Shown here piece by piece: positions 38,288 through 47,907 of a DNA stretch of 64,000 nt. Below the pieces are notes generated by a model. That model had not been told where the DNA came from, searched no databases, and worked only from the letters and a program-made list of their open reading frames with translations. The stretch comes from Colwellia sp. M166 (GTDB taxonomy: Bacteria; Pseudomonadota; Gammaproteobacteria; Enterobacterales; Alteromonadaceae). The stretch's first letter is position 1. The number at the start of each line of letters is the position of its first letter. The stretch spans positions 1,054,001 to 1,118,000 of the forward strand of contig NZ_CP040755.1 of assembly GCF_024585285.1 (NCBI RefSeq), in the 5' to 3' direction. The position numbers and the translations under genes are program-made.

Positions 38288-38586
38288 AGTTTTTTCCCCT
38301 GATGTTGCACTAAACCTGCATCGTTATGATGAAATATGAGCGATGATGAAATAACACCGGACACATTACTCATATCGGTAATGGTATCAATAATACGCTT
38401 TGCTTGATTGGTTTCACCTTCAAGCCCTTCTACAGTAAATACTAAACTGCCATTTTCGCCTTTTGCATGTATCTCTGCACCGGGGAATGCTTTTAGTTTA
38501 TCGGCAACTTTATCCGCTTTTTCGGGATAAGCCATAAACATAACCCCAGCTATATTTACCGGGCTTTCTTCTAAAAGATTGATCAT
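38284..38586 (-). CDS. napD: NapD chaperone
   Basis: 100 residues, ferredoxin-like small protein: [40 protein letters not shown] and a [12 protein letters not shown] stretch. NapD binds the Tat signal of NapA and holds it back until the cofactor is inserted. Directly upstream of, and overlapping, napA. Confidence 0.94.
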   Translation of the reverse strand: MINLLEESPVNIAGVMFMAYPEKADKVADKLKAFPGAEIHAKGENGSLVFTVEGLEGETNQAKRIIDTITDMSNVSGVISSSLIFHHNDAGLVQHQGKKL

Positions 38587-38616
38587 TTCCTGCCCTCTTA
38601 CTGATTAGCTTATGTA

Positions 38617-38754
38617 TTAGTTTTTTGGTTTTGCACCAAATATTTTTAAAATAACAACAGCAACTAAAGCTGTTGCAATAAAACCGAATATAAATATGAA
38701 GGGCATTGAGGTGTAGCCCAAAACATTCCATATTAATTGCTCTAAATCACTCAT
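38617..38754 (-). CDS. TIGR02808-type short membrane protein of the nap operon
   Basis: 45 residues, too short for most gene callers. It starts MSDLEQLIWNVLGYTSMPFI and continues as one membrane helix, ending FGAKPKN. The start and length match the TIGR02808 family of tiny proteins found with napF in Vibrio and Shewanella. Function unknown. It lies 30 bp before napD and 25 bp after napF on the same strand. Confidence 0.82.
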   Translation of the reverse strand: MSDLEQLIWNVLGYTSMPFIFIFGFIATALVAVVILKIFGAKPKN

Positions 38755-38779
38755 TATTTGCTCCTACAAAGGATGTGGA

Positions 38780-39265
38780 CTATCTCGATACTGACAAGTT
38801 AATTGCTGATTCAGGGCAAACAGCTACACAAGCCCCACAGCTAGTACAATCTTCTAATGTAATTTCAGGTTGAGGTACGCTACCGTGTAGGTATTTAAAA
38901 ACAATAGCCTCAGACTCACAGCTGTCTTGACATATTTGACAATGTATCTGTTTTTTAGCTAAACAACTGGTTTGAATTTCAATATTTAGTTGCCAGGGTA
39001 AAGTATCTAATGGATTAAATAGTGGCTCATTACAGGACTTGACACATGCTTGGCAAAAGCTACATTCACCGGCAGAAAAATTTATTTCAGGGAAGCCGCC
39101 ATCGCCCTTAATAATGATATTTTCTTCACAGGCATTTATGCAGTCACCACATTGTGTACAGCCTCGCGTAAACAGTTTTTCATCAGCTGTCCATGGCAGT
39201 CGAATAGCAGGTGGCGATGAGACATTTTTGGCTCGCATAAAGTTGCGACGACTTAAATCAACCAT
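38780..39265 (-). CDS. napF: Ferredoxin-type protein NapF
   Basis: 161 residues. The twin-arginine-like start MVDLSRRNFMRAK is followed by four cysteine clusters: CTQCGDCINAC, CSFCQACVKSC, CQICQDSC and CTSCGACVAVC. This is the NapF pattern of several [4Fe-4S] centres. NapF is cytoplasmic and assists maturation of NapA. First gene of the operon; the promoter region with an FNR-type box lies directly upstream. Confidence 0.95.
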   Translation of the reverse strand: MVDLSRRNFMRAKNVSSPPAIRLPWTADEKLFTRGCTQCGDCINACEENIIIKGDGGFPEINFSAGECSFCQACVKSCNEPLFNPLDTLPWQLNIEIQTSCLAKKQIHCQICQDSCESEAIVFKYLHGSVPQPEITLEDCTSCGACVAVCPESAINLSVSR

Positions 39266-39302
39266 AAATTCCTACAGCATAAACATAAAGTTCGACATTA
39301 AA

Positions 39303-39376
39303 GTGACATTTGTCACAACGATTGTCATATATTAACAATACTACACATCACCACTAGCTTTGTTGATGCAAATCAA
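39303..39376 (-). promoter_or_regulatory. nap promoter region: FNR box and a second palindrome
   Basis: A perfect FNR-type site, TTGAT-GCAA-ATCAA, lies at 39363-39376, 98 bp upstream of the napF ATG. Between it and the gene is GTGACA-TT-TGTCAC at 39303-39316, a 14-bp inverted repeat that could bind a CRP/FNR-family protein, but the factor is unknown. Anaerobic FNR control of nap is established in related bacteria. Confidence 0.75.
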
Positions 39377-39999
39377 GTTTCTCTAGCACTTTCGCAATAA
39401 AACCATAACGAATGTAAGGGTTAGTATTGATACGCTAGAGGCATAGGCTATAGCATGCGTGTAAACGGCTAGTTTCTTGTTGTTTTTTATTTGTTTTTTA
39501 TTTGTTTTTCAAAAAAAATAGCACTTACTTTATATAACCAGATCTAAATAAAAGACAACTATTTCAATTCGAAATTTCGGCAAAAATGCAACATTTAAGC
39601 TTTATGATTTAAGAAATAAGCACAATTAAGAGGATTTATTACCTGAAAACATTATTAATTTGCAACGAGGACTTTTTATAGCTGGCGAAAATGATGAAAT
39701 CACCAGCATTATAACTTTAACTGATGTCGTCAAAGCATGTCGCATGCGGAGAGTTAATATGTCGCGAATATCCATGTTCATACGCCATAAATCAACTCAT
39801 ATCAATAAGTTAAACTTCATTGAAAAGAGTAAAGCACGCAAGTCGAAACAATTACATAGCAAGCTCAGCAAGCTAGAGAGAGTATCTTTGCAGTCTAGCA
39901 GAGTAGTGGGATGGTATTGGTATTTAGCAGTAGTGCCTAAGTGTGTTCTCATAACCGAGGTTACTGCTCATTTACATCTACAGCTTCTAGAGCTGCCTG
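39377..39999. other. Stretch without a supported gene between nap and eda
   Basis: An open frame starting at 39660 runs into the end of eda, and an internal ATG at 39759 has a GGAG in front. However, the predicted product is basic, low in recognisable structure and overlaps eda antisense, so I do not call it. 39478-39512 is a T-rich run with TTTTTTATTTG repeated. Nothing else is seen. Confidence 0.4.
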
Positions 40000-40623
40000 T
40001 TATAGAGTGGTTTGTGCCGCTTTACAGGCTTGCGTGATCTTCGTCCACTCTTGGTTCGCAACCCAATCAGGTGAAGCAATCCAAGTGCCGCCTACAGCAA
40101 AAACATTTTTTAATGCCAAATACGCTTGTTGATTACTTTCATTTATGCCACCAGTAGGACAAAAAATAATATTGTTAAAAACAGCAGCCATGGCTTTTAA
40201 AAATGGTACGCCGCCAGATAGCGAGGCAGGAAACAGTTTCAGTTCTCTATAACCATACTCTTTCGCCAACAGAATATCTGAAGCAGTAGACACGCCGGGT
40301 AATACAGGCACTGTGCAGCCGGATAAATGGCTTAACAGGTTATTTGAAATTGTCGGCGTAATAATAAAATCGCTACCAACATCAAGTGCCTGCTTTAAAA
40401 TATCCGCGTCAATGACCGTACCTGCCCCTACCTTTAAAGCCGGTAACTCTTGCTTAAGCGCCTTAATAATATCAAATGATGCTTCAGTTCTTAGTACCAC
40501 TTCAACTAAGTGTATACCTGCTGCGGCCATAGCTTCCCCGATGGCTAGTCCTTGTGACACTGAACTTGCTTGAATAATGGGTAATAATGTTTGCTTTCCC
40601 ATCAGGGTGGAAAATGAAGTCAT
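40000..40623 (-). CDS. eda: 2-keto-3-deoxy-6-phosphogluconate aldolase
   Basis: 207 residues from ATG 40621-40623, which has AAGGA seven bases upstream and lies two bases after the kdgK stop. The Schiff-base lysine is in RELKLFPASLSGG, the catalytic Glu in VEVVLRTE, with PGVSTASD and CPTGGINESN as further family blocks. It cleaves KDPG to pyruvate and glyceraldehyde 3-phosphate, the last step of alginate breakdown. Last gene of the six-gene operon. Confidence 0.97.
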   Translation of the reverse strand: MTSFSTLMGKQTLLPIIQASSVSQGLAIGEAMAAAGIHLVEVVLRTEASFDIIKALKQELPALKVGAGTVIDADILKQALDVGSDFIITPTISNNLLSHLSGCTVPVLPGVSTASDILLAKEYGYRELKLFPASLSGGVPFLKAMAAVFNNIIFCPTGGINESNQQAYLALKNVFAVGGTWIASPDWVANQEWTKITQACKAAQTTL

Positions 40624-40625
40624 AG

Positions 40626-41594
40626 TCAATCCTTATTAAATTTTGCCACAGCGGCAAGCTGAGCTTTGATAAATACACTAAATTCCTCAGCTGGTGTAAT
40701 CGCACCTCGATGCTGTATAACAAAACCAGCCGCTTTTGATGCCAAGGTGATCGCATCGTTTACTCCATAGCCTTCAATACGTGCACCAAGATAAACACCA
40801 TTAAAAGAGTCGCCAGCAGACGTGGTATCAACTACGTTTGCGACAGGTGTTATCGCAAATTCAGTGCTGACGCCATCAACCACAACTAAAATACTTTGCT
40901 CACCGTTTTTAATCACTAATTCACTAACTTGGAAGGGTTTACAGTAATCGTAAACTTCAGCAACACTGGTCATGCCAAATAACTGCTCAAAATCATCAAC
41001 ACCAGGTAACGATAAGTCTGATTTATCTAATGCTAAGGCAAATTGTGCTTGCGCCTCTTCAGGACCGCTCCACAAACGTGGTCGATAGTTAGGATCAAAG
41101 ACAATCTGTACGCCTGCCGCTTTAAGCTTGTCAATTAAAAGCCAAAATTCAGCTCTCGCTGCTGGCTCAATAACGGCTAAAGAAATGCCAGAAAAGAAGA
41201 ACATGTCGCCTTTTGATAACTGCTCAGTAGCAACATCATCAATATGTTGCATGACTTGACGAGCCGCTGAGTTTTCGCGCCAGTAAGTAAAACTGCGCTC
41301 TCCTTGTGCATCCAGCTGAATAGAATATAAACCTGGAATTCTCGTTGCTGATTTAAAAACTAGATCAGCAGCTATATTTTCACTTTCAAAGTACTGGATC
41401 ATAGCAAGGCTAAACTGGTCTTTACCTACCGCTGTGACTAAATTTACCTGCACGTCGGCAAAAGTACGTTTTAAATACACAGCAGTGTTAAAAACATCTC
41501 CAGCAAATGATTGCTGCATGGTATTGGATGACTGTCCTTGTGAAGCGGACATCAATTCAATCATGCATTCACCGAATAAAAAAATGTTTTTCAT
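40626..41594 (-). CDS. kdgK: 2-keto-3-deoxygluconate kinase (PfkB family)
   Basis: 322 residues from ATG 41592-41594 (AAGGT eight bases upstream). It has the PfkB/ribokinase fold: start FLFGECMIELMS, middle GLYSIQLDAQGERSFTYWR as in KDG kinases, and the anion hole and catalytic base in DTTSAGDSFNGVYLG. It phosphorylates KDG to KDPG for Eda, which follows after two bases. Confidence 0.95.
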   Translation of the reverse strand: MKNIFLFGECMIELMSASQGQSSNTMQQSFAGDVFNTAVYLKRTFADVQVNLVTAVGKDQFSLAMIQYFESENIAADLVFKSATRIPGLYSIQLDAQGERSFTYWRENSAARQVMQHIDDVATEQLSKGDMFFFSGISLAVIEPAARAEFWLLIDKLKAAGVQIVFDPNYRPRLWSGPEEAQAQFALALDKSDLSLPGVDDFEQLFGMTSVAEVYDYCKPFQVSELVIKNGEQSILVVVDGVSTEFAITPVANVVDTTSAGDSFNGVYLGARIEGYGVNDAITLASKAAGFVIQHRGAITPAEEFSVFIKAQLAAVAKFNKD

Positions 41595-41655
41595 GTACAA
41601 ACCTTATTAACTTTAATTAAATTTTTTCGATAATAAGCTATCGACTACTGAGTAT

Positions 41656-42954
41656 TTATTGCTTAGCTTTTAATGGTTCAACTTTCGGAATAAGTAGCCA
41701 AACAGCAGCCATGGCAATAATTGCTAATGATGCGCCAATAACAAATGCTGGTGTATAGTTTCCATCAGCCGTCAAATAAGGCACCAAAGCGGTTAAGCCT
41801 AAAGCGCCAAGTTTTGCTGCCATACCCGAAAAGCCAGAAAGCGTACCAACCGCTTTTTTACCAAATAAATCACTAGGTAAGGTTTGAACATTACCAATAG
41901 CAGTTTGAAAACCAAATAAAATAACCGCCATAATAAGTACTGCCGTTGTTGGTCCGCCTGGATTTGCCATTGCTAAGAGTGCAGGTAGCATAATAAGACA
42001 ACCAAGTGTGATAGTGAGTTTACGCGTTTTATCTGTGTTCCAGCCGGCTTTAATACGATTTTGCGCAAGTAAGCCGCCAAACCAAGCACCAAACATAGCA
42101 CCAACGTATGGCACCCATCCATAAATACCAATAGATTTAACATCCATGGCATACACTTCATTTAAATAAATTGGGATCCAGAAAACAAATAACCACCAAA
42201 TAGGATCAATAGCGGCAGAAGCAATAATAACGCCCCAACTTTGTTTATGAGCAAGTAACTCCTTGGTTGACGGGTTATATTCTTCTTCGTCGCTGCCACT
42301 TTCAGCTTCAGTGTTTCTCTGGCCCGTTAAGATATATTCGCGTTCTTTGTCAGTGATCCATGGATGTGATTTTGGTGGCGCTTTAACCAGAATAATCCAA
42401 GGAATGAGCCATAAAAAACCTAGCATACCAATGACAACAAAAACCATTTGCCAGCTAAAATAAACCGTTAAATAAGCGATCAACGGAATAGCAATAATAC
42501 CGCCAATAGCCGCACCTGAGTTAAAAATACCTTGGGCTAATGCACGCTCTTTAGTAGGGAACCAATCAGCATTACTTTTTGCCGCACCTGGCCAGTTACC
42601 CGCTTCTGCAACACCTAAAATAGCGCGAAAAATACTAAAGCTAAGTACGCCTTGGGCAAGAGCATGAGCCGCTGTTGCTAGCGACCAAACACCAATGGAT
42701 AGTACAAATCCTAAGCGTGTGCCTATCCAGTCAAATATCTTACCAAATATTGCTTGACCAAAGGCATAAGATAAAATGAACACAATCGAGATATTGGCAT
42801 AAATTTGTTTGCGTTCTAAAGCACTTTCGTCAGGAAATAATTCTTCAACAATGTCTGGCCAAAGTACGCTAAGTGCTGAACGGTCAATATAATTAATCAC
42901 CGTCGCAAGTGCGATTAGCAGAATCACCCACCAGCGTAAATTTTTTATTTTCAT
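41656..42954 (-). CDS. MFS sugar-acid transporter (hexuronate transporter-like)
   Basis: 432 residues, 12 predicted helices. The start RWWVILLIALATVINYIDRS and the signature GVAEAGNWPGAAKSNADWF, then PTKERALAQGIF, place it with the ExuT/anion:cation symporter group. Within this operon the likely cargo is DEH or an unsaturated mono- or oligouronate; substrate by context only. Its start overlaps the kdgF stop by four bases (ATGA), indicating translational coupling. Confidence 0.88.
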   Translation of the reverse strand: MKIKNLRWWVILLIALATVINYIDRSALSVLWPDIVEELFPDESALERKQIYANISIVFILSYAFGQAIFGKIFDWIGTRLGFVLSIGVWSLATAAHALAQGVLSFSIFRAILGVAEAGNWPGAAKSNADWFPTKERALAQGIFNSGAAIGGIIAIPLIAYLTVYFSWQMVFVVIGMLGFLWLIPWIILVKAPPKSHPWITDKEREYILTGQRNTEAESGSDEEEYNPSTKELLAHKQSWGVIIASAAIDPIWWLFVFWIPIYLNEVYAMDVKSIGIYGWVPYVGAMFGAWFGGLLAQNRIKAGWNTDKTRKLTITLGCLIMLPALLAMANPGGPTTAVLIMAVILFGFQTAIGNVQTLPSDLFGKKAVGTLSGFSGMAAKLGALGLTALVPYLTADGNYTPAFVIGASLAIIAMAAVWLLIPKVEPLKAKQ

Positions 42955-43331
42955 GAGCTGCTTTCCTGATTGTCAATATGGTCAAAAGCACCAGCTTCAA
43001 CAAAGTCTTCTCGGGCCGGGCTAAAAGTATCAATTAAAATCCCCCCCGTTGGGCACGTTGCGCCGTGATCCGCATGCGGAGGCATCATACAGCTATCACC
43101 GGCCTTTAATATTTTAGTAACACCGTCAATGTTAAAGTGGAATTCACCTTCAACAACATAAGTCACTTGAGAGTGTCTATGGGCATGGTTGTAACCAATA
43201 GCGCCTTTTTCAAACCAAATTTTAACCGCCATCAGCTCGTGGTTGTAACCTAACATTTGACGTTTTAATCCACCGCCAATATCTTCAATTTCTGTTTCAT
43301 TACCAAATGAAAAATGTTCACTTTGACTCAT
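42951..43331 (-). CDS. kdgF: Cupin KdgF, ring-opening of unsaturated uronates
   Basis: 126 residues, single cupin. Metal-site residues are visible in GYNHAHRHSQVTYVVEGE (His49/His51, Gln55) and PPHADHGATC (His89). KdgF converts the 4,5-unsaturated monouronates made by PL17-type lyases to the linear keto form (DEH), a step established for pectin and alginate pathways. Located between the PL17 lyase and the transporter, coupled to the latter. Confidence 0.93.
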   Translation of the reverse strand: MSQSEHFSFGNETEIEDIGGGLKRQMLGYNHELMAVKIWFEKGAIGYNHAHRHSQVTYVVEGEFHFNIDGVTKILKAGDSCMMPPHADHGATCPTGGILIDTFSPAREDFVEAGAFDHIDNQESSS

Positions 43332-43381
43332 GATGCTTCCCCTACTACTTATTTTATTTATATATTTAATGGTTTAACTAT

Positions 43382-45628
43382 TTAATTGTTAATTTCGAAT
43401 AATTTAAAACGGCCATTAAAACGATATTTAGCGCCGTTAAATACAAAGCTATTTGATTGCTTACCTTTAAAATTCTTAGCAGCATTAAAGGCTAAGACAT
43501 AACGCTGCCCACTTGTCACTGCAAGTTCAACAACATCAATATTATTAATTTTTTGATGTGACAGCTTTTTTACCTCACTGACCGCTGAAACGGTAAATTC
43601 CTTTGAGGGATTATATTCACCATGTGGTTCTAAAACGCTGACAAAGGTATGATTTATCGCATCACTTTTACGAGTAATAAAGGCATTTTCATTACGTAAA
43701 TTAAACAGCGGATCATTAGCACCAATTTGGGTAAACAGCACCGAACTGTCGCCATCCATAATGGCCGAATGCGTATAAAAACGACCATTTTCATTTAACC
43801 AAGTAATTTGCGATAAGCCCGCATCGGGTTGCGCTTGTGCTTTCAACCATAAATGTTGATAACCATTTTCTTTACCTAATACCGGTAAACTGGTTAATTG
43901 CGTAGCAAGTTGAAAATTAGTGCTAATAAGTTGACCTTTATAATGCACAGGTAAGTCGTATTGATGCGACTCGGCTGATGTAACCTGAAAAACATCAATC
44001 ACAAATGATTGTTTTTGCTCTAAATTTGAACTTGAGCTTGAGTTTGAGTTTGAGTTTGAAGGTAAATTAACCAGTGCGATAGTTCGCGTTAAGTCAACAC
44101 CGTCATAAACACTAGCAATATGTGCTGCGCTAATGGTGACATGCTGCTCTTTTGCAAAGAAGATCAGCTCAGGATGATTGGCATTACCTTTTTCCACATC
44201 ACCATTAAAATGTGTTGCTTGGTCAACAACCACCGTATTATGAGCGATCGTTTGTTTAGCCCAGGTTTTATTTTCAGGTAAGTAACGACCACCATATTTC
44301 GCTTCAACATTTAAAAAGCGTGCTGCACCATAGTCAGAAACTATTTCTTCGCCTTTATCATAAAATTGCCAGGTTAACTTATCAAAATGTCCGTGTCCTA
44401 GCCCTTGAGCTGCGGGTTTAAATAATACCGCTTGTTCACCTGCTACATTTTGACGCATGATGACTAACGCGCCTTGTTTACCATCGTTACCATCGCCAAA
44501 AGCGACTGATTTAAAATCATAAGGCTGTGCTAGTTTTTTATCTAATGCTTGCGCTACTTTTAGGCCATCACCGGTTAGTAAAATTTGCTTTTGTTGTTTA
44601 GCAATATCCAGTAAGCCTTTATCACCCGTTAAACCATAAGCAATAGCGACACCGTTAACTAATTCAATGGTATCTATACCTTTGTCTTTAATCGCATCAT
44701 TAATAGGAAAGAATAACTGGTTATAACTCAACTGAATTGTGGTATCGATGGCTTTTAACACGATACCATTACGATACTGAAAAATTTTACGCTCTGGTTG
44801 ATTGGTTTCTATCGCTTTGGCAAAAGTAACAAACGGCATTAAGGCATAACGCTGATAGTATGGGCCTTCGTTGTAATAACCTTGCGGCGAGAATAACTCA
44901 TCTAATTGCTTTAAAAATCCGCCCTTGCCTGATTTATCTAAACCGTAAAGTGCTTGTTCAACCCATTCAGGTTCAGCCAATACGTAGCCGGTCATACCAA
45001 CCGCAGCGGTTGTCCATGTTCCGTGATTATGCACTTTGTTAAAAGTTTCCGGCGAGTCTACCGATAAAAATTTAACCATAGGACGAAATAGTCCGCTCTC
45101 TATCTTGTTTTTTTCTGCTGAGCTTAATGATGCTAAAATCAGATCATAAGCTTGGCTGGTATACACTAACCACACCGCTTCATTTAAACTTTGCCAAAAT
45201 AATTTTCCCGGGTTTTGCTTACCCACTTTTCTTGCCGGATGCAAAGGTAATGTCGGATAGAGCTCAGCATACGTTAATAACATATCACGAACATAACGGG
45301 CATAACGCTCATCTTGCGTTAACTGATAAGCAATACCGCCATCTTGTGGCATAGGGACGGTAATTGGCTCAGCCATTTGCTGATCGATAGCGGCTTTATT
45401 AGCCGTAAAAGTTGTTTTGAATTGCCCTTCGACATTAATAGCTGCACGCATGTTCGTTACATCAGCAGAAGTAATCACTAGGTTAGGACTTGTTTTAGCA
45501 ATTGCTGTTTGACTGGTCGTCAAGCTAGCAACAAACATAAGCCCCACAGTGGCCTTGAAAACAGCGGTGAGTTTTTTCGACAAGGGCTTTATTGATTTAA
45601 TTATGGTAGTTGGCATAAAAAAGCTCAT
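43382..45628 (-). CDS. Oligoalginate lyase, polysaccharide lyase family 17
   Basis: 748 residues. A signal peptide (about 1-44) is followed by an alpha/alpha-toroid domain carrying Asn201-His202 (VHNHGTW) and Tyr258 (NEGPYYQRYAL). These are the same numbered residues as the catalytic Asn201, His202 and Tyr258 of Alg17C. The C-terminal heparinase II/III-like beta-sandwich includes LGHGHFDKLTWQFYD and IAHNTVVVDQ. It is an exo-lyase releasing unsaturated monouronate from alginate oligomers, probably in the periplasm. No lipobox. A hexanucleotide repeat encodes a Ser/Asn run near residue 525. AAGGATATTT before the ATG. Confidence 0.96.
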   Translation of the reverse strand: MSFFMPTTIIKSIKPLSKKLTAVFKATVGLMFVASLTTSQTAIAKTSPNLVITSADVTNMRAAINVEGQFKTTFTANKAAIDQQMAEPITVPMPQDGGIAYQLTQDERYARYVRDMLLTYAELYPTLPLHPARKVGKQNPGKLFWQSLNEAVWLVYTSQAYDLILASLSSAEKNKIESGLFRPMVKFLSVDSPETFNKVHNHGTWTTAAVGMTGYVLAEPEWVEQALYGLDKSGKGGFLKQLDELFSPQGYYNEGPYYQRYALMPFVTFAKAIETNQPERKIFQYRNGIVLKAIDTTIQLSYNQLFFPINDAIKDKGIDTIELVNGVAIAYGLTGDKGLLDIAKQQKQILLTGDGLKVAQALDKKLAQPYDFKSVAFGDGNDGKQGALVIMRQNVAGEQAVLFKPAAQGLGHGHFDKLTWQFYDKGEEIVSDYGAARFLNVEAKYGGRYLPENKTWAKQTIAHNTVVVDQATHFNGDVEKGNANHPELIFFAKEQHVTISAAHIASVYDGVDLTRTIALVNLPSNSNSNSSSSSNLEQKQSFVIDVFQVTSAESHQYDLPVHYKGQLISTNFQLATQLTSLPVLGKENGYQHLWLKAQAQPDAGLSQITWLNENGRFYTHSAIMDGDSSVLFTQIGANDPLFNLRNENAFITRKSDAINHTFVSVLEPHGEYNPSKEFTVSAVSEVKKLSHQKINNIDVVELAVTSGQRYVLAFNAAKNFKGKQSNSFVFNGAKYRFNGRFKLFEINN
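44025..44060. repeat. Hexanucleotide microsatellite inside the PL17 gene
   Basis: Six units of the type TTTGAG/CTTGAG in a row encode alternating Ser-Asn and then Ser-Ser on the coding strand, in a surface loop of the beta-sandwich. Changes in unit number keep the frame. Confidence 0.85.
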
Positions 45629-45636
45629 AAATATCC

Positions 45637-47907
45637 TTACAACGATTGCTGGTTATTTGAAAGTACAGCGGTATGAGGACCTTGCGCATATAACTCTTCA
45701 ATGCTTGGCGCTGCTGTTTTATTAAAGCTATTGTTTTTAACTACCGTTTTAGGCTCACCAACGGTATGTTCTATAACAACAACGGCGCTATTATCAAAAA
45801 CATTACTTTCAATATTCGTGACTTGTACGCCATGTAAATAAAGGCTTGCAGCAGCTTTATTACGCTTACCTTTACTACTGTTTTTAACGGTATTATTGCT
45901 CATTTCAAAATGTGGACCAAAGGTGCTTTCATCTGTGCCGCCACGATATAGGTTCACTAAAGCACCTTGTACTTCATCAAAGCTATTACCCTTTAAGGTA
46001 ACGTATTCTGCGTTGTAAATGCCTAGATCTTCAATTTCCTTATTCAAGCGCAACACGTCACCGGTAATATGAGTAAACTGGTTATTCGTTAATTCAATAT
46101 AATCAGCGAAGGCACCGCTGCCTGAATCAAAGAAATGAAATGAATGATTAATATCAAGCGCACTCACTTTACTGTTACGCATTACAAAGCGATAGTTATC
46201 AACCATGCCCCATTTTTGTGAGCGAATTAAACTGTTACCTGCAGCGTCAGGGCTGTTACTGCCACTAAAGTCTAGACCATCAATAGTTAAACTGCCGCCA
46301 TCAGAAATTTGAAACAATGTTGAACGTTGAAAAGTAACTTTTGCCATTCCTTGGTGTTGAGCTTTAATTGATAAGGTTTTATTAATATCAATCATCTTTC
46401 TCACATCATACTTCCCATCCGCTAACAGCAAGATATCACCCTCGCCTGCAGCAAGTACGGCATTAAACAAAGCATCGTCTGTTGCGGCTACTTGAATAGT
46501 TTTTCCCGACTCAAAGGCAACTAAGCTATCTTTTTTTGCATACCAGCGCGGACCTGTTGCTGACTTGGCGATAGGCGTAAGAGATTTTGGCGCACCTTTA
46601 TTAGCAAACTTACTATCAACAGGATAAAGCAAGCCATTGGCGGCGCGCTTCAGTGCTATTTTTTCTTGGCTAATGCCAGCTGTTAACTTTTCATCTGCTT
46701 TAGTATTCGCAATATTGCCTTGAAAACTAATACCACTGACATCATCAAATAAAGTAAAAGGTTGTTGATCATTTTCATTAAAAATTAAATTGTTTTCCAT
46801 GGTAGAGCTTATCGGTACCGCTGATCTTTCCGCATCGCTACCCGCCGCTAATTGCACATGAGCAACATTGATCAAACTATTATTTTCAACCAGTGCATTT
46901 TCAACTTGATGATAACGATTAATTTTCGAATTTGGTACGCCGTTCATTACCGTAAAACCACTACCAAAACGATAACCAGTTAACCCTTCAATATAGTTAT
47001 TTCGAACTATTTGGTCTTTGTTGATAACACGAATACCACCGGTATGATCAACGCCATTGCCAAAAAATACATTTTCAGAAATGACGTTACCATTTCCATG
47101 GCGTAGCGTCAGTGTGCCTCTTGATTCAAAAAAGACATTATTACGTATGTTATTTTTGCCTGATTTAACTGAAATTATTTCCACCTCACCATCACAGCGA
47201 TCAAAATAATTGTTTTCAACTAAAGTGTATGAATTAGATAAAGAATAATGGCTGGTGCCAATACGTAATGTTTCACCACCATTAGAGCCGAAAATAGGAC
47301 GTGGACCAAAATAGTTATGATCTATTTTATGATGATTTTCTTGACTATTTTTACTATCAAGACGAACAGCAACCGTAACGCCTTTATTGCGCTTACCTGC
47401 TAAGTAATTGTGATCAAAACGATTATGCTGGCCATAAATAGCCACCCAATAATCTGATTCGCGTTTATCTGGGTTATTGTAATTATCAATAACCACTTCA
47501 GTTACCCGAGAATGATAAGCTAAAGTTGCTTTGTTACTTCTAAATGCGATTACCGCACTGCTCGGTGTGTAGCCATCTTTAAAAACTAGCCCTGAAACAA
47601 CTAAATACTGACCCGCTAACCTTAAATTTGATTGGCCTGTGAGTAAAACCTTACCCTTAGTTTGAGCTTTTAGTGTTATCGGCTGTTGTTTCGTTCCTTC
47701 ACCTTTTAGTAATATTTCAAAATTATGCCATGTGCCATTGGCGAGTACGATATCATCGCCTGCCTTCACTTTGCTTAATATCTGCTCATAGGCTTGCTGA
47801 TCTGCTACTAGCCATTCTTCAGCGGCTAATGACTTCATTGTTAATATGCAGCACATTAGTGAAATGATACATGACATTATTGGTCGAGATATTTTAGCTG
47901 GGTTCAT
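45637..47907 (-). CDS. Alginate lyase, polysaccharide lyase family 6 (chondroitinase-B fold)
   Basis: 756 residues with a signal peptide (ending KSLAAEE). The right-handed beta-helix carries Lys248 (EIISVKSG) and Arg269 (LTLRHGNG), the catalytic Lys/Arg pair of PL6, and the Ca-binding glutamates Glu212, Glu241 and Glu243. These correspond residue for residue, with an offset of 28, to AlyGC. A second beta-helix-like domain (about 480-750) follows, as in the dimeric two-domain PL6 enzymes. First gene of the alginate operon, eight bases before PL17. Confidence 0.96.
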   Translation of the reverse strand: MNPAKISRPIMSCIISLMCCILTMKSLAAEEWLVADQQAYEQILSKVKAGDDIVLANGTWHNFEILLKGEGTKQQPITLKAQTKGKVLLTGQSNLRLAGQYLVVSGLVFKDGYTPSSAVIAFRSNKATLAYHSRVTEVVIDNYNNPDKRESDYWVAIYGQHNRFDHNYLAGKRNKGVTVAVRLDSKNSQENHHKIDHNYFGPRPIFGSNGGETLRIGTSHYSLSNSYTLVENNYFDRCDGEVEIISVKSGKNNIRNNVFFESRGTLTLRHGNGNVISENVFFGNGVDHTGGIRVINKDQIVRNNYIEGLTGYRFGSGFTVMNGVPNSKINRYHQVENALVENNSLINVAHVQLAAGSDAERSAVPISSTMENNLIFNENDQQPFTLFDDVSGISFQGNIANTKADEKLTAGISQEKIALKRAANGLLYPVDSKFANKGAPKSLTPIAKSATGPRWYAKKDSLVAFESGKTIQVAATDDALFNAVLAAGEGDILLLADGKYDVRKMIDINKTLSIKAQHQGMAKVTFQRSTLFQISDGGSLTIDGLDFSGSNSPDAAGNSLIRSQKWGMVDNYRFVMRNSKVSALDINHSFHFFDSGSGAFADYIELTNNQFTHITGDVLRLNKEIEDLGIYNAEYVTLKGNSFDEVQGALVNLYRGGTDESTFGPHFEMSNNTVKNSSKGKRNKAAASLYLHGVQVTNIESNVFDNSAVVVIEHTVGEPKTVVKNNSFNKTAAPSIEELYAQGPHTAVLSNNQQSL

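Noticed and set aside
38510..38731. 73-codon minus-strand frame over napD and the small gene
   Set aside because: Out of frame with napD and with the 45-codon TIGR02808-type gene, both of which have family matches; this product has none.
39660..40037. Open frame of 125 codons upstream of and overlapping eda
   Set aside because: No family, basic and compositionally odd product, no ribosome site at its first start, and it runs antisense into the end of eda.
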